Origin: Helicobacteraceae bacterium
GTDB taxonomy: Bacteria > Campylobacterota > Campylobacteria > Campylobacterales > Sulfurimonadaceae
Length of the DNA stretch: 51,077 nucleotides
Direction of reading: 5' to 3'
Assembly: GCA_027066325.1 (NCBI GenBank)
Contig: JAMONY010000013.1
Span: forward strand, 1-51,077
The translations under genes were made by a program, and so were the position numbers. Each line of letters opens with the position of its first letter. Position 1 is the first letter of the stretch. Positions 27,311-34,852 of this stretch are shown piece by piece. Under the pieces are notes generated by a model, which was not told the origin of the DNA, ran no database searches, and was given only the letters and a program-made list of their open reading frames with translations.

Positions 27311-27826
27311 ATGAAGCTTCAAATCATAAGATATCCAGATAAAAAACTAAGAGAAGTTTCACATAGAGTCACATCGTTTGATGCTTCACTACACTCTTTT
27401 TTGGATGAGCTATATGGTGTTATGTTGGAGTCAAATGGTATCGGGCTAGCAGCGATACAAGTATCTAAGGCGGTGCGAGTATTTATCATAAACCTACCAG
27501 ATGAAGATGGAAATCAGCTAGAGGAGAATAAGATAGAGTTTATTAACCCTGTCATAGTCTCATCAGATGGTAGTGTAGAGTATGAAGAGGGGTGTTTGAG
27601 TGTCCCTAGATTCTATGAGAGTATAGAGCGCTATGAGAGCATAGAGTTAGAGTATAGGGATCGAGATAATCTCAAAAAAAGTTTATCGGCAGATGGTCTG
27701 TTGAGCATAGCTATTCAGCATGAACTAGACCATCTAGATGGTAAGTTATTTATAGATAAGCTCTCATACTCTAGGCGTAAAAAGTTTGAAAAAGAGTATA
27801 AACAGGCTCAAAAGAGCAGGTCATGA
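27311..27826 (+). CDS. def: Peptide deformylase
   Basis: Removes the N-formyl group from new proteins. All three motifs are intact: GIGLAAIQV, EEGCLSVP with the metal-binding Cys, and QHELDHLDG with the HExxH metal site. The 171 residues are normal. Its stop overlaps the comM start (ATGA). Confidence 0.97.
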   Translation: MKLQIIRYPDKKLREVSHRVTSFDASLHSFLDELYGVMLESNGIGLAAIQVSKAVRVFIINLPDEDGNQLEENKIEFINPVIVSSDGSVEYEEGCLSVPRFYESIERYESIELEYRDRDNLKKSLSADGLLSIAIQHELDHLDGKLFIDKLSYSRRKKFEKEYKQAQKSRS

Positions 27827-29331
27827 AGCATCTAAAGTGTGCTACGCTTGAGGGCATAGAGGCACTTGAGGTAGATGTTGAGTCTACTCTCACTAGAGGA
27901 CTGCCATCTTTTACCATTGTAGGCTTAGCATCCAATGCTATCTCTGAAGCTAGAGAGAGAGTTAAAAGTGCACTTCTTGCCAATGATTTTACATTTCCAC
28001 CAAAGCGTATAACTATCAACCTAAGTCCTAGCGATATATCTAAGAGTGGCTCACAGTTTGATCTATGTATAGCCCTTCTTATCGCTTTAGATAGTAGTGA
28101 TGTTGAGTTTGATGGTTGGTTTGTATTTGGTGAGTTGGGGTTAGATGGAGTTGTCAAAGAGAATAGCATACTCTACCCACTCATATTATCTTTAGCAAAT
28201 CAAGGTGTGCTACTTAGAGCGGTTGTGCCAGAAGAGTCTTTACCAAAAGTCTCAAATATTCCAAATATTCAGTTTTTAGGAGTTAAAAATCTAAGTAATG
28301 CTATAGAATTTTTTAGTCAAAGTAGTCCAGATGCTACCCTGCAAACAGCAACTCCTATAGCACACCCGCACCAAGAGGTGTCAGGTGATAGATACTATTA
28401 TGAGCAGAGTTATTATGAAGACTTTAGAGATATCAAAGGTCAGGAAGTTGCCAAGAGAGCAGCGCTTATTAGTGCATGTGGGCTTCATAATCTACTGCTA
28501 GAAGGTAGTCCAGGATGTGGCAAATCCATGGTAGCAAAGAGAGTTCGCTATATACTACCGCCCGTGAGCACTCAAGAGCTATTAGATATAGCCAAACTAG
28601 ATGCTCTTGATGGTAAAGAACCACACTTTAGACCACTGCGACCATTTCGTTCTCCTCACCATAGTGGTACACCAGCCTCTATATTTGGCGGAGGTAGCAC
28701 AAAGGCACGCATAGGTGAAGTTGGTTTAGCACATGGCGGGGTGTTATTTTTTGATGAGTTGCCACACTTTAGTAAAAGTGTTTTAGAGGCACTTAGGGAG
28801 CCACTTGAAGATAAACGCATTCGTATATCACGCGTGAACTCCAAAGTAGAATATCCAACTGATTTTCTATTTATAAGTGCTATGAATCCGTGTCCATGTG
28901 GCAACTTGTTGAGTGAAGATCTTGATTGCAGGTGTAGTGATCTTGAGATTAGGCGCTATAAATCACGCCTCTCTGATCCATTTTTAGATCGTATAGATCT
29001 GTATGTTCAGATGCAGAGTGTGCGAGCGGATGATAGCTCCAGTGTGAGCTCAAAAGAGCTTCATGAGATAGTCTTGAGAGTACACAAAACCCAACGCCAA
29101 AGAGGACAAAGTGCTCTAAATGGTGCGCTTAATGATGAGCAGATTGAGCGAATATGTCTACTTAGTGGCGAGGCGGAGTCTATTCTCTTTCAAGCTGTTA
29201 GTAGATACTCTCTCTCATTTAGATCGATCAAGAAGATTCAAAAAGTTGCAAGAACCATAGCAGACATAGATAACTCAAACGGTATTGAGCAGAAACATAT
29301 TTTAGAGGCGTTGAGTTATAGGCGCAGATAA
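27823..29331 (+). CDS. comM: YifB/ComM-family Mg-chelatase-like AAA+ ATPase
   Basis: In transformable bacteria ComM is a helicase aiding branch migration during DNA uptake. The N-terminal lobe RGLPSFTIVGLASNAISEARERV is diagnostic, the Walker A is LEGSPGCGKSMVAKR, Walker B is GVLFFDELPHF, and the C-rich NPCPCG followed by CRC loop is typical of the YifB family. The 502 residues are normal. It overlaps def by four bases and is followed nine bases later by the first acyl carrier protein, linking housekeeping and biosynthetic genes. Confidence 0.94.
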   Translation: MKHLKCATLEGIEALEVDVESTLTRGLPSFTIVGLASNAISEARERVKSALLANDFTFPPKRITINLSPSDISKSGSQFDLCIALLIALDSSDVEFDGWFVFGELGLDGVVKENSILYPLILSLANQGVLLRAVVPEESLPKVSNIPNIQFLGVKNLSNAIEFFSQSSPDATLQTATPIAHPHQEVSGDRYYYEQSYYEDFRDIKGQEVAKRAALISACGLHNLLLEGSPGCGKSMVAKRVRYILPPVSTQELLDIAKLDALDGKEPHFRPLRPFRSPHHSGTPASIFGGGSTKARIGEVGLAHGGVLFFDELPHFSKSVLEALREPLEDKRIRISRVNSKVEYPTDFLFISAMNPCPCGNLLSEDLDCRCSDLEIRRYKSRLSDPFLDRIDLYVQMQSVRADDSSSVSSKELHEIVLRVHKTQRQRGQSALNGALNDEQIERICLLSGEAESILFQAVSRYSLSFRSIKKIQKVARTIADIDNSNGIEQKHILEALSYRRR

Positions 29332-29340
29332 GGAGTAGTG

Positions 29341-29610
29341 ATGGTAGGTTCAAAAGATAGTGAACTAAAGCTAAAGTTAAAAATGATGATCATTGAAGAG
29401 TGTGAAAAAGATGAGATAGATGTAGATGATATAGCAGATGATCTAGAGCTATTTTCACCACAAAGTGGACTTGAGCTAGACTCATTGGATGCTCTTCAGA
29501 TCTCTTTGGGACTTCAAAATAACTTTGGAGTGCGCATTGCAGATCCAAAGGAGTTTAGAAGAGTTGTTGTAAGTATCAATACCTTAGCAGAGTATATACA
29601 GCCTAAGTAA
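29341..29610 (+). CDS. Acyl carrier protein 1 of type II polyketide-like cluster
   Basis: A small acidic protein of 89 residues with the phosphopantetheine-attachment site LELDSLDAL, serine S48. The ATG at 29341 is preferred to the GTG at 29338 because AGGAG at 29331-29335 is five bases away. It is clearly different from housekeeping AcpP (longer N-terminus, FSPQSGLELDS). The stop shares a base with the next gene's start (TAATG). It is expected to carry the growing chain for the ketosynthases that follow. The phosphopantetheinyl transferase is not in the window. Confidence 0.88.
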   Translation: MVGSKDSELKLKLKMMIIEECEKDEIDVDDIADDLELFSPQSGLELDSLDALQISLGLQNNFGVRIADPKEFRRVVVSINTLAEYIQPK

Positions 29611-30752
29611 TGCAGCAGAGTACTAAGATCCTAGATTCACAGATATTGTGTGCTTTAGGTGAGAACAGCAGAGCACTACAACACCTTAGAGATGGCACAA
29701 CAGAGCTAAGTAGCAAAGAGATAGATTCTGATCTGTTGCAGATTCGTTATCCGTACTATAGCATAGAGCCCAAAGAGCACAACTTTGGTCTATCTGTATC
29801 GTTAGAGTATATCTTTGATGTAGTGGGCAAGCTTTTAAGTAGATCAGATTTGAGTGCAGATGAGCATAAAAATATGGCCATATTTTTTGGATGTGCAAGC
29901 ATAGACCTATCTGTAGCGGAGGTGTTGCAATATAGTCTTGATGAGAGTTTTGAGTCTACTCTATGCTCTAAGCGCATAGGGAGTGGCTACTATGCAGAGG
30001 CTATCGCATCAAAATTTGGCATAGATGGACTCTGTTTTACCTACAATACAGCGTGTACTTCAAGCGCAAATGCTCTATTGGATGCAGACTTAATGCTCAA
30101 GAGTGGGGCTATACAGCATGCGCTTATTGTAGGGTTTGAAAGCTATGCTCCAACAACAGTTGAGGGGTTTAGCGTGATGGGTCTTCTGTCACAAAACTGT
30201 TGTAGCCCGTTTGATATAAATCGTGATGGCATTGTATTGGGTGAGGCGGTTAGTGCAGCAATTTTAAGCTCTAATGGCTCTAGTGACTGGACTCTTTGTG
30301 GTGGTAAGAGTAGTTGTGAGACTCACTCTATCACAGGTACAAGCGCAGATGGTATCGAGATAGCAAAAGTTATGCAAGGTGCGCTAGAGAATAGCTCTTT
30401 AAGAGCAGAGCAGATCACGCTTATAAAAGCACATGCAACAGCAAGTGCTCTAAATGATACAGCAGAGATCAATGCTATGAGATCACTATTTGGCAATACT
30501 ACACCCTTTATCTCACTAAAACCCTACATAGGACATACACTTGGTGGATGTGCTTTGGCAGAGTTGGTGCTGATGATGCTTGCGGTTGATGATGGATTTG
30601 TGCCAAAATCTTTAAACTTCATAGAGGGTGAGTCCAGTGATATGTCACCTCTTTGTGAGATAGCGAGTGTTGATGGTGGAGTGTTTATGATGAACTATTT
30701 TGGTTTTGGTGGGAACAATACATCGTTTATAGTTAGTAAGAGTAGAGCATGA
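29610..30752 (+). CDS. Beta-ketoacyl-ACP synthase (KS1) with intact triad
   Basis: A decarboxylating condensing enzyme of the FabF/FabB thiolase fold, 380 residues. The nucleophile is C149 in NTACTSSAN, the histidines are H275 in IKAHATASALND and H309 in YIGHTLGG, and the glycine-rich end is NYFGFGGNNTS. The second motif is unusual (HATAS in place of HGTGT), a divergence seen in ketosynthases of secondary pathways. It is coupled to the ACP before it (TAATG) and to the half-KS after it (ATGA). It probably pairs with that half-KS. Product unknown. Confidence 0.88.
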   Translation: MQQSTKILDSQILCALGENSRALQHLRDGTTELSSKEIDSDLLQIRYPYYSIEPKEHNFGLSVSLEYIFDVVGKLLSRSDLSADEHKNMAIFFGCASIDLSVAEVLQYSLDESFESTLCSKRIGSGYYAEAIASKFGIDGLCFTYNTACTSSANALLDADLMLKSGAIQHALIVGFESYAPTTVEGFSVMGLLSQNCCSPFDINRDGIVLGEAVSAAILSSNGSSDWTLCGGKSSCETHSITGTSADGIEIAKVMQGALENSSLRAEQITLIKAHATASALNDTAEINAMRSLFGNTTPFISLKPYIGHTLGGCALAELVLMMLAVDDGFVPKSLNFIEGESSDMSPLCEIASVDGGVFMMNYFGFGGNNTSFIVSKSRA

Positions 30753-31612
30753 TCTACATAAAAGCACTCTCAACTTACCACTCACTAAAGCGTATCGATA
30801 CTAAGCAGACTTTAAAAGAGCTAACAGGTAAGATATTTCGCCGAAGTGATAGATTTACACAATTAGCACTGATGGGCGCACATGTAGTAGCAGATAGCCA
30901 AAAACTAGATGATAAGTGTGCCCTATATCTTACATCAGCGCAAGCAAATCTAGCAGTTTTTAACCGCATAAGAGATCAAAAATATCTACACAATCAACTT
31001 CCGCGACCTGTGGATTTTATAAACATGTTAAGTGGATCTGCAAGTTTTTATGTAGCAAAACATCTGGGCTTAAAAGGTAAAAATATCTCACTGTCTCACT
31101 CTGGATTTGCTGCCCAGATGAGCCTGATAGTAGCTAGTAGCGAGTTGAGGTCTGGCAACTCAACGCAGGTACTCTTTGGTGGAGTTGATGAGCTTGTAGA
31201 GCCACTTAGTCTACACCAGAAAATAGCTGGCGTAGAGCCAAGTGTGAGTCTTGCAGAGGGGAGTAATTTTCTACTACTTAGCCAAGATGCTCAAGACGCT
31301 TTAGGCGCTATTGAATTAAGCTATAAGCAGCACAGTAGTAGTGAGATGATAGCAGTCATCAAAGAGCATAAAGATTTAGATTGTATCAGTTTTAGTGCGC
31401 GTATATCTCAATCTCAAAGAGATAATATGTTGGCTGGACATGAAGTATTTGAAGTTGAGAGTGGATATTATGAGACTGCTGTACTCTTTGTTGTAGCGGA
31501 GTTTTTAAGGTCTCAAGATAGTGGTGATAAGATGCTATTTGTAGATAGGTATAATGATAGATATATGAGTACTTTGATCCATAAGATGCCAAAAGGGAGA
31601 GGTAGTGAGTAG
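30749..31612 (+). CDS. Cysteine-less half ketosynthase (KS2), possible chain-length factor-like partner
   Basis: This 287-residue protein resembles the N-terminal lobe of a ketosynthase: NMLSGSASFYVAKHLGLKG, then SLSHSGFAAQ (114-123) where active KSs have TACTSS, then an SELRSGN helix, FGGVDELVEPLS, and SLAEGSNFLLLS in place of the usual GEGAAALVLE. No Cys is present at the nucleophile position, and the histidine-bearing C-terminal half (NAHGTGT, GHTLG) is absent. It therefore cannot catalyse condensation itself and likely acts as a scaffold or length-determining partner of KS1. It starts in an ATGA overlap with KS1 and overlaps the GTG start of KS3. Confidence 0.75.
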   Translation: MIYIKALSTYHSLKRIDTKQTLKELTGKIFRRSDRFTQLALMGAHVVADSQKLDDKCALYLTSAQANLAVFNRIRDQKYLHNQLPRPVDFINMLSGSASFYVAKHLGLKGKNISLSHSGFAAQMSLIVASSELRSGNSTQVLFGGVDELVEPLSLHQKIAGVEPSVSLAEGSNFLLLSQDAQDALGAIELSYKQHSSSEMIAVIKEHKDLDCISFSARISQSQRDNMLAGHEVFEVESGYYETAVLFVVAEFLRSQDSGDKMLFVDRYNDRYMSTLIHKMPKGRGSE

Positions 31613-33368
31613 AGTCTTTATAAATGCGTATGCATCACATAGTTGCGTGGGAGCAGATAGTGAGCTTATGCAGAGTATATATGCAAAAAAGAGTGGTGTT
31701 AAGAGTGATGGTGAGTATATCAGCAGTAAAAGTGTAGCTATTGGAAAGTTTAATGATATTGAATTTTTTGATGCTCTTAGTAGAGCCACATCACAACTAT
31801 TAAGTAGCTCCTCTTTGAAGAGTTTTGCTGATACACTCTTGATTGTGGGCTCTTCAGTTGGTGGCATGGCAACTAGTGAGAAGGTCTATTTTGCTACAGG
31901 CTCTTATGAACAGATAGATCCAGCTTTGCATACCATCAGTGTCATATCAGACATGTTAGATAGAGAGTTTAAGTTTAAGCAGAGCAGGTCAGTATCAACT
32001 GCTTGTACCTCAAGTGCTAATGCTCTAATATTAGCACATCGACTTATCAAGCTTGGGGTATATCGCTCTATTGTTGTGGTGGGTGCAGATGCACTTTGTC
32101 ACACTACTGTTTGTGGATTTGACTCACTTGGAGTACTTAGTAGTAGTGCTTGTAGACCATTTGACATTGAGCGCGATGGCATGAATGTAGCAGAGGCAGT
32201 TGCGGCGATACTGCTACAAGATGAGATGACAGATGAGAGCATAGAGTTGGTTGGTTGTGGGGCAAGTTCTGATGCTTTTCATATAACCAATCCAGATCCA
32301 GAAGCCAAAGGTGCTATTGCTGCGATGTGTGCCGCACTTGATGAGGCTGGAGTTGATGCTAGCATGGTAGACTATATTAATGCGCACGGTACAGGTACAG
32401 AGGCAAACGATAGTGTAGAAGCTCTAGCGATCTCTAAGGTGTTTGATAAAACATCTACATATGTAAGCTCTACTAAAGCCATCACAGGACATACGCTAGG
32501 AGCTGCGGGAGCACTTGAGGCGATAGTGAGTTGTGAGGTACTAAAGCAGCAGCTCATACCTCCACAGTCTGCTTTAAAGACTCAGCAAAATGGTGATATA
32601 TCTCTTCTTAAAGAGCCTCTTAGTAGTTGCGTGAAGTATGTGCTATCTAACTCATTTGCATTTGGCGGAAATAATACATCACTACTATTTGCTCTACCTC
32701 AACAAAAGAGTGCTAAGGTGGCTGCATCTAAATGCAAAAACTTTAAGATCGTATCATCTGCGCAGATAGACTCACCTCTTAAGATAGACTCACTAAACGA
32801 AAAAGAGTTGGTACCAAAGATGATGTTGCGTCGTCGCTTAACGCGTCTAGCACGCATAGCTATCTATCTAGCAGATCAGTGCTCATTTAGAGATGGGCTC
32901 ATTGTATTTGGTAGTGCTTATGGTGAGCTTAAAGCCACTGCTGATATCACAACAGCAATATTTAACAAAGAGCCCATAAGCCCAACATCTTTTCAAAACT
33001 CAGTCTACAATACTGCTGCTTCATATCTATCTCTACTACACAATAATCAAAATGAGATCATCACTATCTCAAGTGGACTTAAGACCTCACAAGATCTGCT
33101 CAAAACAGCAGCTCTTCAAGCCACCTACCACAATAGAGCTGTACTCATCATATGTGCAGAAGCCCTTAATATACCAAAGATAGATGAGTTAGATTGTAAG
33201 ATAGATCTACTAGAGCAGGGCGTGGCGATACTGATAGAACCTACAGATGATGAAGCAGAAGTTTGCAACAAAAAAGGCTCACCACACAGCCCATCTTCAT
33301 CTTTGTATGATATGTTGGATATAATATCGAACAAAAAAGATGGTAGCATAATCTCACTGGAGCTTTAG
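31605..33368 (+). CDS. Ketosynthase fused to a chain-length-factor-like domain (KS3-CLF)
   Basis: Residues 1-380 are a complete FabF-type ketosynthase with C134 in STACTSSAN, H261 in NAHGTGT and H296 in TGHTLG, ending NSFAFGGNNTS. Residues about 400-587 are a second domain with RRRLTRLARIA from about 407, FGSAYGEL (435-442) and SPTSFQNSVYN (459-469). This pattern is that of the beta-ketoacyl synthase N-terminal-like family (Pfam 13723) called chain length factor in arylpolyene clusters, where it is normally a separate protein. The GTG start at 31605 has a GGGAGAGG site. The 587-residue length agrees with a fusion. Confidence 0.82.
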   Translation: MSRVFINAYASHSCVGADSELMQSIYAKKSGVKSDGEYISSKSVAIGKFNDIEFFDALSRATSQLLSSSSLKSFADTLLIVGSSVGGMATSEKVYFATGSYEQIDPALHTISVISDMLDREFKFKQSRSVSTACTSSANALILAHRLIKLGVYRSIVVVGADALCHTTVCGFDSLGVLSSSACRPFDIERDGMNVAEAVAAILLQDEMTDESIELVGCGASSDAFHITNPDPEAKGAIAAMCAALDEAGVDASMVDYINAHGTGTEANDSVEALAISKVFDKTSTYVSSTKAITGHTLGAAGALEAIVSCEVLKQQLIPPQSALKTQQNGDISLLKEPLSSCVKYVLSNSFAFGGNNTSLLFALPQQKSAKVAASKCKNFKIVSSAQIDSPLKIDSLNEKELVPKMMLRRRLTRLARIAIYLADQCSFRDGLIVFGSAYGELKATADITTAIFNKEPISPTSFQNSVYNTAASYLSLLHNNQNEIITISSGLKTSQDLLKTAALQATYHNRAVLIICAEALNIPKIDELDCKIDLLEQGVAILIEPTDDEAEVCNKKGSPHSPSSSLYDMLDIISNKKDGSIISLEL

Positions 33369-33369
33369 A

Positions 33370-33624
33370 TTGATAACAACAGATAGATTAAAAAGTGATA
33401 TTGTAGAGCTATTTGAACTTGATCAAAATACCAATATAGACAACAGCGAGCCTCTGTTTGGCGATGGACTTGGACTTGACTCTGTTGATGCTATTGAGCT
33501 GAGTATCTATCTTGATAATACTCACTCTATCACAATTACCAATTTAGCTGATACACAGAACATATTTGCCTCTATCGACACTTTGGTAGAGTTTATAAAT
33601 AGCACTGGAGAGAAGAGTGCATAG
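33370..33624 (+). CDS. Acyl carrier protein 2 of the cluster
   Basis: An 84-residue carrier protein with the site GLGLDSVDAIEL, serine S38. It starts with TTG at 33370, supported by GGAG at 33359-33362 seven bases upstream and one base after the KS3 stop. Its last eight bases overlap the next gene's GTG start. Two carrier proteins in one cluster is a trait of arylpolyene-type systems, where they serve different stages. Confidence 0.85.
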   Translation: MITTDRLKSDIVELFELDQNTNIDNSEPLFGDGLGLDSVDAIELSIYLDNTHSITITNLADTQNIFASIDTLVEFINSTGEKSA

Positions 33625-34000
33625 ATTGCCACATCAGCCACCAATCAGGTTTGTAACACAGATACTTGACTCACAAGAGCAGAGTGCGAAGTGTCAAGTA
33701 AGCTTTAGCTCAAAACCAACTCTAGCTATGATCATAGAGGCAGCTGCACAGAGTTCTGTCTACATGAAACTTACCATATATAAAGAGGCATTGGGTATCA
33801 AATCTGGTGAGTTGGTTCAAGGCATGTTGCTTAAGATGAGTGCAAAACAAAGAGGTAGTCTACATAGCGGCAAGATGATCATAAGCACAAGCTATGTAGC
33901 CAACTACAGACATTTTTTTGAGATAAATTTTGAAGCTGTAGTAGATACTCATATAGTAGCAGACGGGAAGATCAATATTTTATTGGGAGATGAGAGTTGA
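33617..34000 (+). CDS. Hotdog-fold dehydratase-like subunit A (Glu-bearing)
   Basis: A 127-residue protein starting at GTG 33617 with a GGAG site. The opening RLPHQPPIRFVTQIL matches the N-terminus of FabZ/ApeP-type hotdog dehydratases (LPHRYPF type) and the central helix is MIIEAAAQSSVY with E41, the FabZ catalytic-acid position. The loop with the catalytic His (HFPxxPxxPG) is deleted. It therefore probably needs the next gene product to supply the histidine. Its stop overlaps that gene's TTG start (TTGA). Confidence 0.78.
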   Translation: MHRLPHQPPIRFVTQILDSQEQSAKCQVSFSSKPTLAMIIEAAAQSSVYMKLTIYKEALGIKSGELVQGMLLKMSAKQRGSLHSGKMIISTSYVANYRHFFEINFEAVVDTHIVADGKINILLGDES

Positions 34001-34320
34001 GCCTGCTTAGTGATGATATCTATACTCTTGTGAGCAGGGATGGCAATATCATAGTTATAGAGCTAGCAGATGCCACTCACCCAGTCTTTAAGGCACATTT
34101 TCCATCAAACCCTCTTCTACCAGGATATATGCAGATAGATATCTTGGCAACACTTTTGCAAGTAGATGTCTGTGAAGTTGTAAGTGCTAAGTTTATGAAG
34201 ATAGTGCGCCCTAAAGAGAGGTTAACTTTTACAGTTAGCTATAAAAATACTCAATTAAGAGCAACCATAACAGATAGCTCACAAAGAAAAGTCTCTGCTC
34301 TTAAGTTACTTACTGCCTAA
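33997..34320 (+). CDS. Hotdog-fold dehydratase-like subunit B (His-bearing)
   Basis: A 107-residue protein that begins with TTG in a TTGA overlap and has GGGAG upstream. It contains HPVFKAHFPSNPLLPGYMQIDIL, split here as HPVFKAHFP and NPLLPGYMQID; H34 is the FabZ-type catalytic histidine and D48 stands where Glu is usual. This resembles ApeI of arylpolyene clusters. Subunits A and B carry complementary halves of the FabZ catalytic dyad, suggesting a heterodimeric 3-hydroxyacyl-ACP dehydratase. A ketoreductase is not adjacent. Confidence 0.78.
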   Translation: MSLLSDDIYTLVSRDGNIIVIELADATHPVFKAHFPSNPLLPGYMQIDILATLLQVDVCEVVSAKFMKIVRPKERLTFTVSYKNTQLRATITDSSQRKVSALKLLTA

Positions 34321-34378
34321 TCTGCTAGCTATCTGTACAGCTCTGCTACTTCTTACGGGTTGTAGTGTCAAGTCATCA

Positions 34379-34852
34379 ATGAGAATCACAGATCAGAAGC
34401 GGATGGCTCTTGAGAAGATGCTACTTGAATTAGATGGTAGAGTTTTAAAGAGAGAAGCACATGAGTTAGCCTCAAGTGCACTACTGCACACAAAAGCTCT
34501 ATCACATAGATACGCTCTTGTATCACCACCTCTACTACACAACACACTTGTAAATATTGGTTTAAGAGATAGGGGTTTATGTTATGAGTACGCCTATGAT
34601 CTACTTGAGCACCTTAGAGCCCAAAACTATAGAAGTTTTAAGTTCTATATAGCAGGCTCAAAGATAGGCACCTATTTTGAGCACAACTCACTAGCAGTAG
34701 GGTTTAGAGATGGTAGGTTTGAAGAGGCTATTATCTTAGATCCATGGAGGGAGTCCGGAGAGCTCTATTTTATACACATAAGAGATGATGAGTATGAGTG
34801 GAGCAGTCGTGAGCATCTACTAAAACTCATTAAAATCTCTCCCCAAATCTAA
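34379..34852 (+). CDS. Probable lipoprotein with papain/transglutaminase-like Cys-His-Asp pattern
   Basis: From the first ATG (34379) the protein has 157 residues with C68 in RGLCYEYAYDLL, H102 in YFEHNSLAV and D121 in IILDPWRESG, the order and spacing of a transglutaminase- or papain-like triad. In the same frame just upstream, codons 34322-34375 encode LLAICTALLLLTGCSVKSS, a lipoprotein signal peptide with lipobox LTGC, but the open frame back to 34271 has no ATG, GTG or TTG. The real start may therefore be a non-standard codon, for example CTG at 34313 or 34322. It immediately follows dehydratase subunit B. The role in the cluster is unknown. Confidence 0.72.
   Translation: MRITDQKRMALEKMLLELDGRVLKREAHELASSALLHTKALSHRYALVSPPLLHNTLVNIGLRDRGLCYEYAYDLLEHLRAQNYRSFKFYIAGSKIGTYFEHNSLAVGFRDGRFEEAIILDPWRESGELYFIHIRDDEYEWSSREHLLKLIKISPQI

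Noticed and set aside
30749-31612. KS2 as a frameshifted pseudogene
   Set aside because: Its frame is intact, it has overlapping start and stop with both neighbours, and the missing motifs are not found in another frame before KS3 begins.
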